A stretch of DNA of 64,000 nt from Miltoncostaea sp050250915 (GCA_050250915.1 JBFWNT010000004.1:124001-188000); one strand, 5' to 3'; shown: positions 41,429-51,250, counted from the stretch's first letter. The notes: a model not told the origin generated them from the sequence alone. Program-made: numbers and translations.

Positions 41429-43389
41429 CGTCCCTCCAGAGGTCGGGCGCGCGATGCGATCAGGCGGGCCACGATGTTCAGGATCAGGATGATCCCGACG
41501 AGCGTCAGGGCGGCGCCCCAGGCGAGCTCGAGCGACTGCGGCGTCTGCACGTTCACCGAGTTCGCGAAGATGAGTTGGGGCAGCGAGGCGATCGGCTCCA
41601 GGATGGACGTCGAGAAGAACTGGTTGCCGAGCGAGGTGAAGAGGAGCGGCGCCGTCTCCCCGGCGGCGCGCGCGAGCGCGAGCATCACGCCCGTGAGGAT
41701 GCCCGGCGCGGCCGCCGGGAGGACGACGCTCCAGGTGGTGCGCCAGCGGGGCGCGCCGAGGGCGAGCGCCGCCTCCTTCTGGGCGATCGGCACCAGGCGC
41801 AGGATCTCGTCGGACGACCGGACCACGATCGGGAACATCAGCGTCGCGAGGGCGATGCCGCCGGCGAGCGCCGAGAAGTGGCCCATGGCGATGACGACGC
41901 CGAGGTAGACGATCAACCCGGCCACGATCGACGGCATCCCCAGCAGGACGTCGATGATGAACCCGACGGTCTCCGCGGCGCGCCGCATCGTGCGTCCGCC
42001 GCTCGCCGCGGCGTCGTTGATGAACAGGGCGACGAGGATCCCCAGCGGGGCGGAGAGCAGGGTGGCCAGGCCCATCAGGATCAGCGTCCCGACCAGGGCG
42101 CTGGAGATGCCGCCGGTCGAGTAGGGGTCCGCCGGCGGCAGGGTCGTGAAGAAGTCCCACGAGATGACCGGCAGGCCCTCGACCAGGATCTTCCCGAGGA
42201 TCAGCACCAGCGGGACGAGCGACAGGACCAGGGCCGAGTACACGAGGACGACGGCCACGCCCGACCGGAGACGCCGGCCGGGCGAGACGGCCGGAAGGCC
42301 GGTCGCCCGCCTCGGCGGGGGCTCCGCGACGAGCGGCGCGTCCTCGGCCATCGCGGTCGCGGCGGGCCGTGATCGTCCACCGATCGCCCGCCGGATCGGT
42401 CCCGGCCCGGAGGCGCTGCGGCTCACGAGCAGGCGCGCCAGCGCGTTGATGACGAAGGAGAGCACGAAGAGCACCACGGCGAGCGCGATGAGCGCCGACA
42501 ACTGCAGGTTGCTGGCCTCGCCGAACTCCAGCGCGATCACGCTCGCGAGCGTCGAGCCGGGGCCGAGCAGCGAGCCCCACATGTTGGGGGTGTTCCCGAG
42601 CAGCAGCGCGATGGCGATCGTCTCGCCGACGGCGCGGCCCAGGCCCAGCGCCGACGCGCCGACGATCCCCGAGCGCGCCCACGGCAGCATCGCGTGGCGC
42701 ACCATCTCCCAGCGGGTGGCGCCCAGCGCGTAGGCGGCCTCCTGCTGCTCGCGCGGGACCGTCAGGAAGATCTCCCGGGTGATGGCCGCGACGATGGGCA
42801 GCACCATCACGCCCAGCACCAGGCCCGCGAGGATGAACGACTGGCCGGTCACCGGCCCGGCGAAGGCGCCGAGGCCGCCGGAGTGATCGGCCAGCCATTC
42901 GAGGACGGGCCGGGCGGCCGGGACGAGGACGAGGACGCCCCACAGGCCGTAGATGACCGAGGGGACGGCGGCGAGCAGGTCGACCACCGACGCGACGGGG
43001 CCGCGGAAGTGCCTGGGCAGGAACACGGTCGTGGCCAACGCGACGCCGATCGCCAGTGGAACCGCGATGACCATGGCGATCGCGCTCGTCACGAGCGTGC
43101 CGTAGATGAACGGGGCCGCGCCGAAGACGGCGGTCCCGGTGGGCGGGTTGGGGATCCACTCCGTGCCGGTGAGGAAGCCCCAGACGCCGAAGGTCTCCCA
43201 GATGTCCCCGGTCTCGGAGACGGTCCTCCAGACGAGGTAGCCGATGACGGCCAGCCCGCCCGCGGCAGCGAGGGCCGTGACGAGCAGGTAGCCCCGGTCG
43301 GCGAGGATCCCCGCCCAGGGCCGCCGGAGCGGCCGGCGGCGCGCCGCCGCCGGGCCCGGGGGCCCGGCGGCGGACGACGTCGTCGTCAT
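41425..43389 (-). CDS. Fused phosphate ABC transporter permease PstC-PstA
   Basis: This single 654-residue frame contains both permease halves. Residues 1-335 resemble PstC (LAAVPSVIYGLWGVLVLVP; the EAA-like loop EAAYALGATRWEMVRHAMLP). After a basic linker of about 45 residues, residues 380-654 resemble PstA (GMPSIVAGLIVYLGVVIAMG; EAALALGAPRWRTTWSVVLP). Each half has about six helices. No stop or frameshift separates them; an internal ATG exists in the linker but has no clear ribosome site. It lies directly after pstS (TAG then ATG) and overlaps pstB. Confidence 0.93.
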   Translation of the reverse strand: MTTTSSAAGPPGPAAARRRPLRRPWAGILADRGYLLVTALAAAGGLAVIGYLVWRTVSETGDIWETFGVWGFLTGTEWIPNPPTGTAVFGAAPFIYGTLVTSAIAMVIAVPLAIGVALATTVFLPRHFRGPVASVVDLLAAVPSVIYGLWGVLVLVPAARPVLEWLADHSGGLGAFAGPVTGQSFILAGLVLGVMVLPIVAAITREIFLTVPREQQEAAYALGATRWEMVRHAMLPWARSGIVGASALGLGRAVGETIAIALLLGNTPNMWGSLLGPGSTLASVIALEFGEASNLQLSALIALAVVLFVLSFVINALARLLVSRSASGPGPIRRAIGGRSRPAATAMAEDAPLVAEPPPRRATGLPAVSPGRRLRSGVAVVLVYSALVLSLVPLVLILGKILVEGLPVISWDFFTTLPPADPYSTGGISSALVGTLILMGLATLLSAPLGILVALFINDAAASGGRTMRRAAETVGFIIDVLLGMPSIVAGLIVYLGVVIAMGHFSALAGGIALATLMFPIVVRSSDEILRLVPIAQKEAALALGAPRWRTTWSVVLPAAAPGILTGVMLALARAAGETAPLLFTSLGNQFFSTSILEPIASLPQLIFANSVNVQTPQSLELAWGAALTLVGIILILNIVARLIASRARPLEGR

Positions 43390-44472
43390 CTACTTGATCT
43401 TCTTGATCTGCGCCTTGCCCGCGGCGGCCAGCACCGGCGGCAGGGCCGAGAACCCGAGGGACTGGAGCCCGCTCTGAGCGGTGCTCGAGTAGACGTAGTT
43501 GAGGACCTTCTTGACGTCCTCACGGGACGTGGACGACTTGCCTGCCGCCCCGTAGTTGGAGTACGCGAGGAGCCAGGTGGTGGTGGTGATCGGGTACGCG
43601 CCGGGCGCCGGGGAGGCCGTGAGGCTCACCGTGAGGTCCGGCTTCACCGTCTTCAGGTTGCCGGCCTTCGCGCCGGAGCCGAAGCTCGGGAGGATGTACT
43701 TGGTGACGCGGACCCGCTTGCCGTTCTTCTTCACCGTCTCGGTCTTGCCGATCTTGGCGAAGTAGCGGGTGAGGCCGGCGTTGCGGGCGTCGGAGATGTC
43801 CACGTAACCGACCGAGTTCTTGTTGGCCAGGACGCACTGGGCGACACCCGGGTTGCGCGCGCCCTTCACCACCGTGATGCCGCTCGTGGGCCACGCCGGC
43901 TGCTGTGATGCCCCGACCGAGGTGCGGAAGCTCGGGTTGACCTTGGACAGGTAGCTCGTGAAGTTGAAGCTGGTGCCCGAGCCGTCGGCGCGCACGCAGA
44001 GCGTGATCGGGGCGTTCGGGAACGTCACCCCGGGATTCGGCTTCCGGATGCGGGCGTCGCTCCAGTTGGTGATCGCCCCGCGGAAGATGTCGGCGAGCGT
44101 CTTCCCGTCGAAGTTGATGCCCTTCGAGACGCCGTCGATGTTCGTGTCGACGGTGATCGTGCCGATCAGGGTCGGGAAGTAGAGGGGCGTCGCCCCGCCG
44201 CGCTTCGACGCGAGATCGGCCTTCTGCTGGTCGGTCAGCGGGGCGTCCGTCGCGGCGAAGTCGACGACCCCGTTGATGAAGTCGTTGATGCCGCCCGTCG
44301 AGCCCTTCGACGTGTAGCTGCAGAGGGCCGAGTCCTGGCACCACTTCGTGTACGCCGTGGCGGGGAAGCTGGCGCCGGAGCCGGTGGCCGCGCCGAACGC
44401 GAGGCCGGGGAGCGCGAGGGCCCCGCCCACCACCAATGCGGGCGCGAGCGAGTTGCGCAGGGTCCTGTTCAC
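43390..44472 (-). CDS. pstS: Phosphate-binding periplasmic/lipid-free protein
   Basis: The 360-residue protein has a signal peptide (MNRTLRNSLAPALVVGGALA, then cleavage near AFG) and the PstS pattern GSGASFPATAYTKW, DFAATDAPLTDQQKAD, ADGSGTSFNFTSYLS and NKNSVGYVDISDA. No lipobox Cys is present, so it is probably not a lipoprotein. GTG 44472 is preferred over ATG 44493 because AAGGAG lies 10 nt before it, inside the longer version. Pho boxes and a 5' stem-loop lie upstream. Confidence 0.94.
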   Translation of the reverse strand: MNRTLRNSLAPALVVGGALALPGLAFGAATGSGASFPATAYTKWCQDSALCSYTSKGSTGGINDFINGVVDFAATDAPLTDQQKADLASKRGGATPLYFPTLIGTITVDTNIDGVSKGINFDGKTLADIFRGAITNWSDARIRKPNPGVTFPNAPITLCVRADGSGTSFNFTSYLSKVNPSFRTSVGASQQPAWPTSGITVVKGARNPGVAQCVLANKNSVGYVDISDARNAGLTRYFAKIGKTETVKKNGKRVRVTKYILPSFGSGAKAGNLKTVKPDLTVSLTASPAPGAYPITTTTWLLAYSNYGAAGKSSTSREDVKKVLNYVYSSTAQSGLQSLGFSALPPVLAAAGKAQIKKIK

Positions 44473-44494
44473 CGAGTGGACACTCCTTCTCATG

Positions 44495-44512
44495 GGGGGC
44501 AGGCACGCCCCC
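44495..44512 (-). promoter_or_regulatory. Stem-loop in the pstS leader
   Basis: GGGGGC and GCCCCC form a 6-bp stem around six bases just upstream of the pstS ribosome site. It may influence translation; nothing more can be said. Confidence 0.3.
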
Positions 44513-44577
44513 GGTCAAGTCCGGAATCGCCCTGGTTCGGGATCAGAGCGGCGCGAAGCTATCCATCGCTCGGAGCC

Positions 44578-44599
44578 GATTGGTGACGGAGCCGTGACA
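44578..44599 (-). promoter_or_regulatory. Pho box upstream of pstS (two 11-bp direct repeats)
   Basis: On the minus strand TGTCACGGCTC and CGTCACCAATC are adjacent 11-bp units sharing GTCAC, the layout of actinobacterial PhoP sites (GTTCACC plus four bases). They lie about 105 nt before the pstS GTG, where an activator would sit. Further GTGACAAC copies lie just upstream. Confidence 0.55.
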
Positions 44600-44668
44600 A
44601 CGGGCGGGGCCCCCGTCACCTTTGTGACAACGCGCCCGGGAACCGCCCGGCGACGGCCGTTCTCCCCC

Positions 44669-44701
44669 GTTCACCGCGCTTTCACAGGATCGTCACCGGC
44701 G
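44669..44701 (+). promoter_or_regulatory. Pho box upstream of the response regulator (three 11-bp direct repeats)
   Basis: GTTCACCGCGC, TTTCACAGGAT and CGTCACCGGCG are three consecutive 11-bp units with TCAC in register, closely resembling Streptomyces PhoP direct-repeat units. They end 6 nt before a possible -10 box (CAGGAT, 44708-44713), which in turn is 6 nt before GTG 44720. This suggests the regulator activates its own gene. Confidence 0.6.
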
Positions 44702-45476
44702 GAGGGACAGGATGGCGGCGTGGTCGCCGGCATGTCCCCCTCCGCCCCGAGCACCCCCACCCGTGTGCTCATCGTCGAGGACGACGAGAGCACCGCCGAG
44801 GCGATGGCGTTCCACATGCGCGCGGCCGGGATGGACCCGGTGGTGGCGAACGACGGGCTGGCCGGCCTGCGGAGCCTGCGGTCCGAGCCGCCCGACGCGG
44901 TGGTGCTCGACCTGATGCTCCCCGGCGTCGACGGCTGGCACGTGATCCGCCAGGTGCGGGAGTGGGCGCCGCGGCTGCCGATCATCGTGGTCACCGCCCG
45001 CACCAACGAGCACGACCGGGTGGAGGTGCTGTCGATCGGCGCCGACGACGTGATGGCCAAGCCGTTCTCGATGCGCGAGCTGCTGGCGCGCGTCACCGCG
45101 GCCCTGCGCCGCTCGGCGGTGGAGACCGCGCACGCCGAGCGCCTGCCGGTGATGGAGGGCGAGCTGCGGATCGACCCGGAGCGGATGGAGGTGACGGTCG
45201 CCGGCGAGCCCGCCGAGCTCACGCCGCTCGAGTTCAAGCTGCTGTGGACCTTGGCCGAGGGGCGCGACCGCGCGCTGTCGCGCGACGAGATCTTCCGTCG
45301 CGTCTGGGGCGGCGAGCGCGCCCACGGCGACCGCTCGGTGGACGTGCTGGTGCGGCGCCTGCGCCGGAAGGTCGACGAGGTGCCCGGCGCCTTCACGTAC
45401 GTCCAGACCCTCCACGGGGTGGGCTACCGCTTCCTGACCACCCCCCGGCGGATGCCGGGCGCGATGGACGGGGCGC

Positions 45477-46580
<1,104 letters not shown>

Positions 46581-46717
46581 GGTCTCGCGGTCCTTCCTCA
46601 GGGGGAGCGGACGGGAGGTGGGCGCATCATAGCGACGGGATCCCACGGCCCAGGGCATCCGGGTACGTCAGAATCACGCAAGCTCGGCAGAATCGACGAC
46701 GAAGGCGGGGCATCAGG

Positions 46718-47719
46718 ATGAGCACGACCCGGCGCATCATCGCGGAGGACCTCCAGGGGTCGCGTCCGGCGGCGTCCATCAGCCTGACCGGCGCCGGGGT
46801 CACCCGGTCGGCGAAGGCGATCCGGATCCGCCACAACCGCGTGGAGCGGTTGTTCCACGCGGACATCGCCAGCTTCTGCGACCTCGGGCCCGACCAGAAG
46901 GGCGTCCACATGTCGCGCTTCGAGGAGACGGTGAACGAGGCGATCGACGAGGTGGTCATCGGCGAGGCCCTCCGCATCGAGGTGCTCGCGGAGCACATCG
47001 CCCAGCGCATCGTGGAGCGCCAGCGGGCGCTGCGCAGCGAGGTGACCATCAACGCGAGCTACCCGGTGGAGAAGCGCACGCCCGTCACCGACATCGCCAC
47101 CCAGGAGATGTACGGGCTGATCGGCGTGGCGGTGGCCGACCGGAGCGCGAGCCGGCGGATCGTGGGCGTCACCGCCCAGGGCATGAACGCCTGCCCCTGT
47201 GCGCAGGGGCTGCTCGCCGCGCAGGCGACCGAGGAGCTGCGCCGGGACGGGTTCAGCGAGGACGAGATCGCGCGGATCGTGGACATCGTCCCGATCGCGA
47301 CCCACAACCAGCGCGCCCGCGGCACCCTGTACGTGGGGTCGCCGGACGACCGCCATCTCGACGCCGACGCCCTCCTCGAGATCGTGGAGGACGGGATGTC
47401 GTCGGAGATCTACGAGCTGATGAAGCGGCCCGACGAGCAGTACGTGGTGGACCGCGCCCACCGGCGGCCCCGGTTCGTGGAGGACTCGGTGCGGGAGATG
47501 ATCCGCGGGGTCATGGAGCGGTTCCCGGACCTGCCGCCCGATGCGTTCGTCCACGCGCACCAGGCCAACTTCGAGACCATCCACACCCACGACGTCGAGG
47601 CCCAGCGTTCCGGCCTGGTGGGCGAGATCCGCTCGGAGATGGCGGGCGAGGGCCGCACGGAGCGCCACCAGACGCTGCGCGGGTGGCTGGAGGGCGCGTG
47701 CCCGTCGCGGAGCGCATAG
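46718..47719 (+). CDS. folE2: GTP cyclohydrolase FolE2 (type IB)
   Basis: The 333-residue protein is a GTP cyclohydrolase of the COG1469 family, which makes dihydroneopterin triphosphate, the first step of folate synthesis, without strict need for zinc. Diagnostic segments are MNACPCAQ with the active-site Cys, PVEKRTPVTDIATQEMYG, IATHNQRARGTLYVG and ANFETIHTHDVEAQRSG. It is followed closely by an ACT-domain gene and def. The ATG has a weak purine-rich ribosome site. Confidence 0.94.
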   Translation: MSTTRRIIAEDLQGSRPAASISLTGAGVTRSAKAIRIRHNRVERLFHADIASFCDLGPDQKGVHMSRFEETVNEAIDEVVIGEALRIEVLAEHIAQRIVERQRALRSEVTINASYPVEKRTPVTDIATQEMYGLIGVAVADRSASRRIVGVTAQGMNACPCAQGLLAAQATEELRRDGFSEDEIARIVDIVPIATHNQRARGTLYVGSPDDRHLDADALLEIVEDGMSSEIYELMKRPDEQYVVDRAHRRPRFVEDSVREMIRGVMERFPDLPPDAFVHAHQANFETIHTHDVEAQRSGLVGEIRSEMAGEGRTERHQTLRGWLEGACPSRSA

Positions 47720-47753
47720 GCCGGAGGCGCGTGGGCCGGCGGGGCGCGGCGTC

Positions 47754-48281
47754 GTGAACGAGATCGTCGTCACCGCCGTCGGGGCGGACCGGCCGGGGAT
47801 CGTGGCCGCCGTCACGGGGGCGCTGCTGGAGCTGGGCGGCAACCTGGAGGAGACGCGGGCGGCCCTGCTGCGCGGCTCGTTCGCCACGGTGCTGGCGGTC
47901 ACGGTGCCCGACGGCGTGGGCCGCGACGAGGTGCAGGCGGCGCTGCGGCCGGTGGCGCGGGAGCTGGGCCTGGGGCTGTGGGTGGGCGACGCGGCGCCCC
48001 GCACCGACGCCGAGCCGCTCCCCCGGGCCGTCGTGTCGGTCTACGGCGCCGACCACCCCGGGATCGTCCACGCGATGGCCACGGCGCTGGCGGGGGCGGG
48101 CGCGAACATCATCGACCTGTCGTCACGCCTGGTGGGCGACCCGCCGATCTACGTGCTCGGCATCGAGGTGGAGCTGCCGCCGCGCGGGGACGCGGCCGCC
48201 CTCCAGGGCGCCCTGGCGCCGGTTGCGGCGAAGGCGGGCGTGGAGCTCGCGATCGAGCTCGAGGACGACGAGGTCCTCTGA
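47754..48281 (+). CDS. Tandem ACT-domain protein (GcvR-like)
   Basis: The 175-residue protein is built of two ACT modules, VVTAVGADRPGIVAAVTGAL and VVSVYGADHPGIVHAMATAL, with no catalytic domain. This matches the glycine-cleavage repressor GcvR/ACT-only family, which binds amino acids. A regulatory target cannot be named. It starts at GTG after FolE2, with def following 17 bp later, so the three may form one unit. Confidence 0.88.
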   Translation: MNEIVVTAVGADRPGIVAAVTGALLELGGNLEETRAALLRGSFATVLAVTVPDGVGRDEVQAALRPVARELGLGLWVGDAAPRTDAEPLPRAVVSVYGADHPGIVHAMATALAGAGANIIDLSSRLVGDPPIYVLGIEVELPPRGDAAALQGALAPVAAKAGVELAIELEDDEVL

Positions 48282-48298
48282 TGGACGAGGTCCCCTGA

Positions 48299-48796
48299 GT
48301 GGCGGTCCGCGAGGTCCTGCGCTACCCCGACCGCCGCCTCAAGCTCCCATCCGTCCCCGTCGGCCCGCCCGGCCCCGCCGCGCGCAGGCTCGCGGAGGAC
48401 CTGCTGGACACGGCGGCCACCTACCCCCGCACCGTCGGGATCGCCGCCCCCCAGATCGGCGCGATGTGGCGGATGGCGTACGTCGACTGCACCGGCCACA
48501 AGAAGGCACCGGACGCCCAGGGGCGCGTCTGGCTCATCGACCCGGTCGTCGAGCTGGCGGAGGGCGACGAGCTGGGCCGCGAGGGCTGCCTGAGCCTGCC
48601 GGACATCACCGCCAACGTCCGCCGCGCGACCCGGGTCGTCGTCAGCACGACCGACCTCGACGGCCGGCGGCGGCGCGTGGAGTCGGAGGGCTTCGAGGCC
48701 CGCGCCATCCTCCACGAGATCGACCACCTCGACGGGATCCTCATCCTCGACCGCGTCGCCTCCCTCACCCTCGACGTCTTCCCCCGGAGGCGCTGA
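48299..48796 (+). CDS. def: Peptide deformylase
   Basis: The 165-residue metalloenzyme removes the formyl group from new N-terminal methionines. All three motifs are present: VGIAAPQIG, REGCLSLP with the metal Cys, and HEIDHLDG with the two metal His and the catalytic Glu. The start is GTG. Upstream, 48263-48298 contains an imperfect 17-bp tandem duplication (GACGAGGTCC, then TCTGATG or CCTGAGTG) across the gene junction. Confidence 0.95.
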   Translation: MAVREVLRYPDRRLKLPSVPVGPPGPAARRLAEDLLDTAATYPRTVGIAAPQIGAMWRMAYVDCTGHKKAPDAQGRVWLIDPVVELAEGDELGREGCLSLPDITANVRRATRVVVSTTDLDGRRRRVESEGFEARAILHEIDHLDGILILDRVASLTLDVFPRRR

Positions 48797-48810
48797 CCCC
48801 CGGAGGCTCC

Positions 48811-49535
48811 GTGATCGGCGTTCACTCGGCCGCGACCTCGACGATCACTTGGACGACCGGGCGACGTTCACCTGGGTCAGGGGCGCGAGGGCTCCCGGAC
48901 TCCGTGCCGGCTCTGCTGAGGACGTCAGGAACGAGCGCCGGGACGGCGTCAGCGCCGGCGCGTGGTCCGATGACCGGGGGCGCGGGCGTCGGCGTTCACT
49001 TGGCCGCGACCTCGACGATCACGTGAACGACCAGGCGAGGTTCACCTGGGTCAGGGGCTCAGGGAGCTCCTGGACTCCGTGCCGGCTCTGTCGAGGACGT
49101 CAGGGACGAGCGCCGGGATGGCATCAGCGCCGGCGCGTGGTCCGATCACCGACGGCGGGGGCGCAGGCGTCTACTCGGCCGCGAGGTCGACGATCACTTG
49201 AACGACCAGGCGACGTTCACCTGGGTCAGGCGCGCGAGGGCTCCCGGACTTCGTGCCGGTTCTGCTGAGGACGTCAGGAACGAGCGCCGGGACGGCGTCA
49301 GCGCCGGCGCGTGGTCCGATCACCGACGGCGCGGGTGCCAGCGTTCATTCGATCGCGCACCGACGTTCATTCGAGCCATCGCGCGCGCTGGCCCTGATCT
49401 CGTGCCGACGCTGCTCAGGACGTCGAGAACGAGCGCCGCGATGGCGGAAGCGCCGGCGCGTGGTCCGATCACCGGCGCGGACGCCGGCGTTCATTCGATC
49501 GCGCACCGACGTTCAATTGAACGACCGGCAACCCC
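48811..49535. repeat. Tandem array of about 175-bp non-coding units
   Basis: Four copies begin near 48811, 48985, 49160 and 49334 (periods 174, 175 and then 146 bp), and a fifth partial copy starts near 49480. Shared blocks include CGCCGGCGCGTGGTCCGAT, GAGCGCCG and ACCTGGGTCAGG. Most copies carry two GTTCA(C/T) cores. Copies 2 and 3 hold inverted repeats (GTGAAC/GTTCAC at 49023-49045, TGAACG/CGTTCA at 49199-49219). The 174/175 periods break any one reading frame, so the array is not protein-coding. From 49536 to 49605 I see nothing certain. Confidence 0.85.
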
Positions 49536-49605
49536 CAGGGTCACCCGTTCGATCGAGGCCCGGGGGTCCCGATCGCACCACGATCACGCGAGGGGGCGCG
49601 GCGGG

Positions 49606-50022
49606 TCAGTCGTCGGCGTGGGCGGCGGCGCGGGCGAGGAGCATGCCGATCTGCTCCCGGGCCGGCTCGCCGAAGGTCTCCCGGGCCAGGGCGAGGCGCG
49701 ACTTGGCGTCCTCGTCGGCGCCGTCGCCCGCGGCCTGGGCGACGCTGCGGCGCAGGCCCGCCACCAGGAGCAGGAGCTGGCGGTCCGGGGCGAGGGCGTC
49801 CAGCGGGGGGTCGATCGGGTGGACCACGCGCACCCAGTCGCTCGCGCGGTCGCCGGGGCGGGCGCTCGACCAGGCGCTGGTCATCACCGCCTGCTCCAGG
49901 GCGGCGCGCTTCCCCCGGCGGCCCGCGTCGCCCGCGAGGGCGTCGACCTGCCTGCGGCCGACGGTGATGCGGACGACACGGACGAAGGCGTCGTCGTCGG
50001 TATCGGGCGGAGCACCGCTCAT
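49606..50022 (-). CDS. Hypothetical protein, mostly helical
   Basis: The 138-residue product starts at an ATG with GGGAGGG immediately upstream. It has a VRVVRITVGRRQVDALAGD segment near residue 15 and a long helical C-terminal half ending in AREQIGMLLARAAAHADD. No family is recognised. It lies downstream of another unknown gene and the moa genes on the same strand, and next to the tandem array. Confidence 0.65.
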   Translation of the reverse strand: MSGAPPDTDDDAFVRVVRITVGRRQVDALAGDAGRRGKRAALEQAVMTSAWSSARPGDRASDWVRVVHPIDPPLDALAPDRQLLLLVAGLRRSVAQAAGDGADEDAKSRLALARETFGEPAREQIGMLLARAAAHADD

Positions 50023-50072
50023 ACCCTCCCCATCGGCTCCGCCGCGCCGATCCGAGAGGGTCCGCCGGGCGC

Positions 50073-50489
50073 CTACCTCTTCTTGTAGACGTCCCCGCCG
50101 ATGTCGCCGCGGACGGCGTGGACCGGGTTCCCCGCCGCCTCCCACTGGTAGTAGGAGCACGCCGGCCCGAACGCGGGCTCATAGACGTCCGGCCGCGGGT
50201 TGCGCCCCACGTCCCGCGCGGCGGCGGCGTGCCGGAGCAGCGCCGGGTCGTCCATCTCCGGCCACACGATGATCAGGTGGGCGGCGGTGAGGAAGTTCGC
50301 GATGAACTCGCACCCGGCCGCCGGGCAGTTCCACGGGTCGGTGCGGACGCAGTACCAGCCGCTGTAGTCCTCGCCCGAGTCGTCGGTCCAGAGGTCCTCC
50401 TCGATCCCCTCCTCCTCGTCGAGGTCGGGGAGGACCGGGGCGATCATCGGGTCGTCGAGGCCGACGCCGGGGAGCTCGCGCTCGGCCAC
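50073..50489 (-). CDS. Hypothetical protein with Cys-rich core
   Basis: The 138-residue protein has a very acidic N-terminus (LDEEEGIEEDLWTDDSGEDY). A core with DPWNCPAAGCEFIANFLTAA and HLIIVWPEMDDPALLRHAAA follows. The two Cys close together and the aromatic residues suggest a small folded, possibly metal-binding domain, but no family is recognised. The GTG start is adjacent to the moaE stop, so it may be the third gene of the moaD-moaE unit. Confidence 0.65.
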   Translation of the reverse strand: MAERELPGVGLDDPMIAPVLPDLDEEEGIEEDLWTDDSGEDYSGWYCVRTDPWNCPAAGCEFIANFLTAAHLIIVWPEMDDPALLRHAAAARDVGRNPRPDVYEPAFGPACSYYQWEAAGNPVHAVRGDIGGDVYKKR

Positions 50490-50490
50490 C

Positions 50491-50937
50491 TCAGACCGCC
50501 TGGACCGGGTGGGGGTGCGGGCCGGCGTGCGCGCAGCCGTCGATCCAGCTGGTGCCGCCGTCCTCGAACACCGTCTGCTTCCACACCGGCACGCGCGCCT
50601 TCAGCGCGTCGATCGCGAAGCGGCACGCGGCGAAGGCGGCCGGCCGGTGGCCCGCCGAGACCGCCACCATCACGCTCGGCTCGCCCACATCGACGCGGCC
50701 CACGCGGTGCAGCAGCGCGACCCTGGCGCCGTACGCCTCGCCCGCCTCGGCCGCGATCGCCCGCATCTCCGCCAGCGCCAGCTCCTCATAGGCCTCGTAC
50801 CGGAGCGCGGCCACCGGGCGGCCGCCCCCCTCGCGGCGGGTGGTCCCGATGAACGTGGCCGTGCCGCCGTGCTCGGGGTCGCCGACCGCGGCCAGCAGCG
50901 GCGCCAGGTCCAGGGGCTCGTCGGTGAGGGCGATCAT
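50491..50937 (-). CDS. moaE: Molybdopterin synthase catalytic subunit
   Basis: The 148-residue protein has GGTATFIGTTRREGGGRPVAAL, the helix YEELALAEMRAIAAEA, HRVGRVDVGEPSVMVAVSAGHR and the C-terminal catalytic Lys region RVPVWKQTVF, all diagnostic of MoaE. It inserts dithiolene sulphur into precursor Z with MoaD. The ATG overlaps the moaD stop as ATGA. Confidence 0.95.
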   Translation of the reverse strand: MIALTDEPLDLAPLLAAVGDPEHGGTATFIGTTRREGGGRPVAALRYEAYEELALAEMRAIAAEAGEAYGARVALLHRVGRVDVGEPSVMVAVSAGHRPAAFAACRFAIDALKARVPVWKQTVFEDGGTSWIDGCAHAGPHPHPVQAV

Positions 50938-51188
50938 CCGCCCGACACCGGTAGCACGAGCGCCACCTCGTCGCCATCGTGGAGGGGCGTCCCGGGGATC
51001 GACCACACGTGGTTCACGGCATAGCGCAACCCATCCGGCGGCGGGGCCGCGGCGACCCCGTCCGGCAACAGCTCCCACACCGCCCCGACCGGCGTCGCGG
51101 AGGGCACCGTGAGCTGCACCCGATCGCTCCCGGCCGCCTCGCGGAGCGACGCGAAGAGACGGACGGTGACGTTGATCGGCTCGTGCAC
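50934..51188 (-). CDS. moaD: Molybdopterin synthase sulphur-carrier subunit
   Basis: The 84-residue ubiquitin-like protein has VTVRLFASLREAAGSDRV at the N-terminus and ends in Gly-Gly (VLPVSGG), the site of thiocarboxylate formation. GTG 51188 gives the usual N-terminus; upstream frame is open but has no similarity. It precedes moaE with overlap. Confidence 0.93.
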   Translation of the reverse strand: MHEPINVTVRLFASLREAAGSDRVQLTVPSATPVGAVWELLPDGVAAAPPPDGLRYAVNHVWSIPGTPLHDGDEVALVLPVSGG

Positions 51189-51250
51189 GACGGTGACGAC
51201 AGCCCTTGGTCGACGCCTCGCAGGCCTCCGGCGGAGGTGCGGCGTGGGTA

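Noticed and set aside
42300..42420. Separate pstA gene starting at an internal ATG in the linker
   Set aside because: The frame is continuous with pstC, no stop intervenes, and no convincing ribosome site precedes the internal ATG.
48811..49535. Possible CRISPR array
   Set aside because: Units are about 175 bp and conserved throughout, with no short identical repeats separated by unique spacers and no cas genes in the window.
48849..50088. Plus-strand open frames through the tandem array that repeat a similar peptide
   Set aside because: The peptide similarity only reflects DNA similarity. Copies differ by 174 and 175 bp, so the same peptide appears in different frames, and there is no ribosome site or domain.
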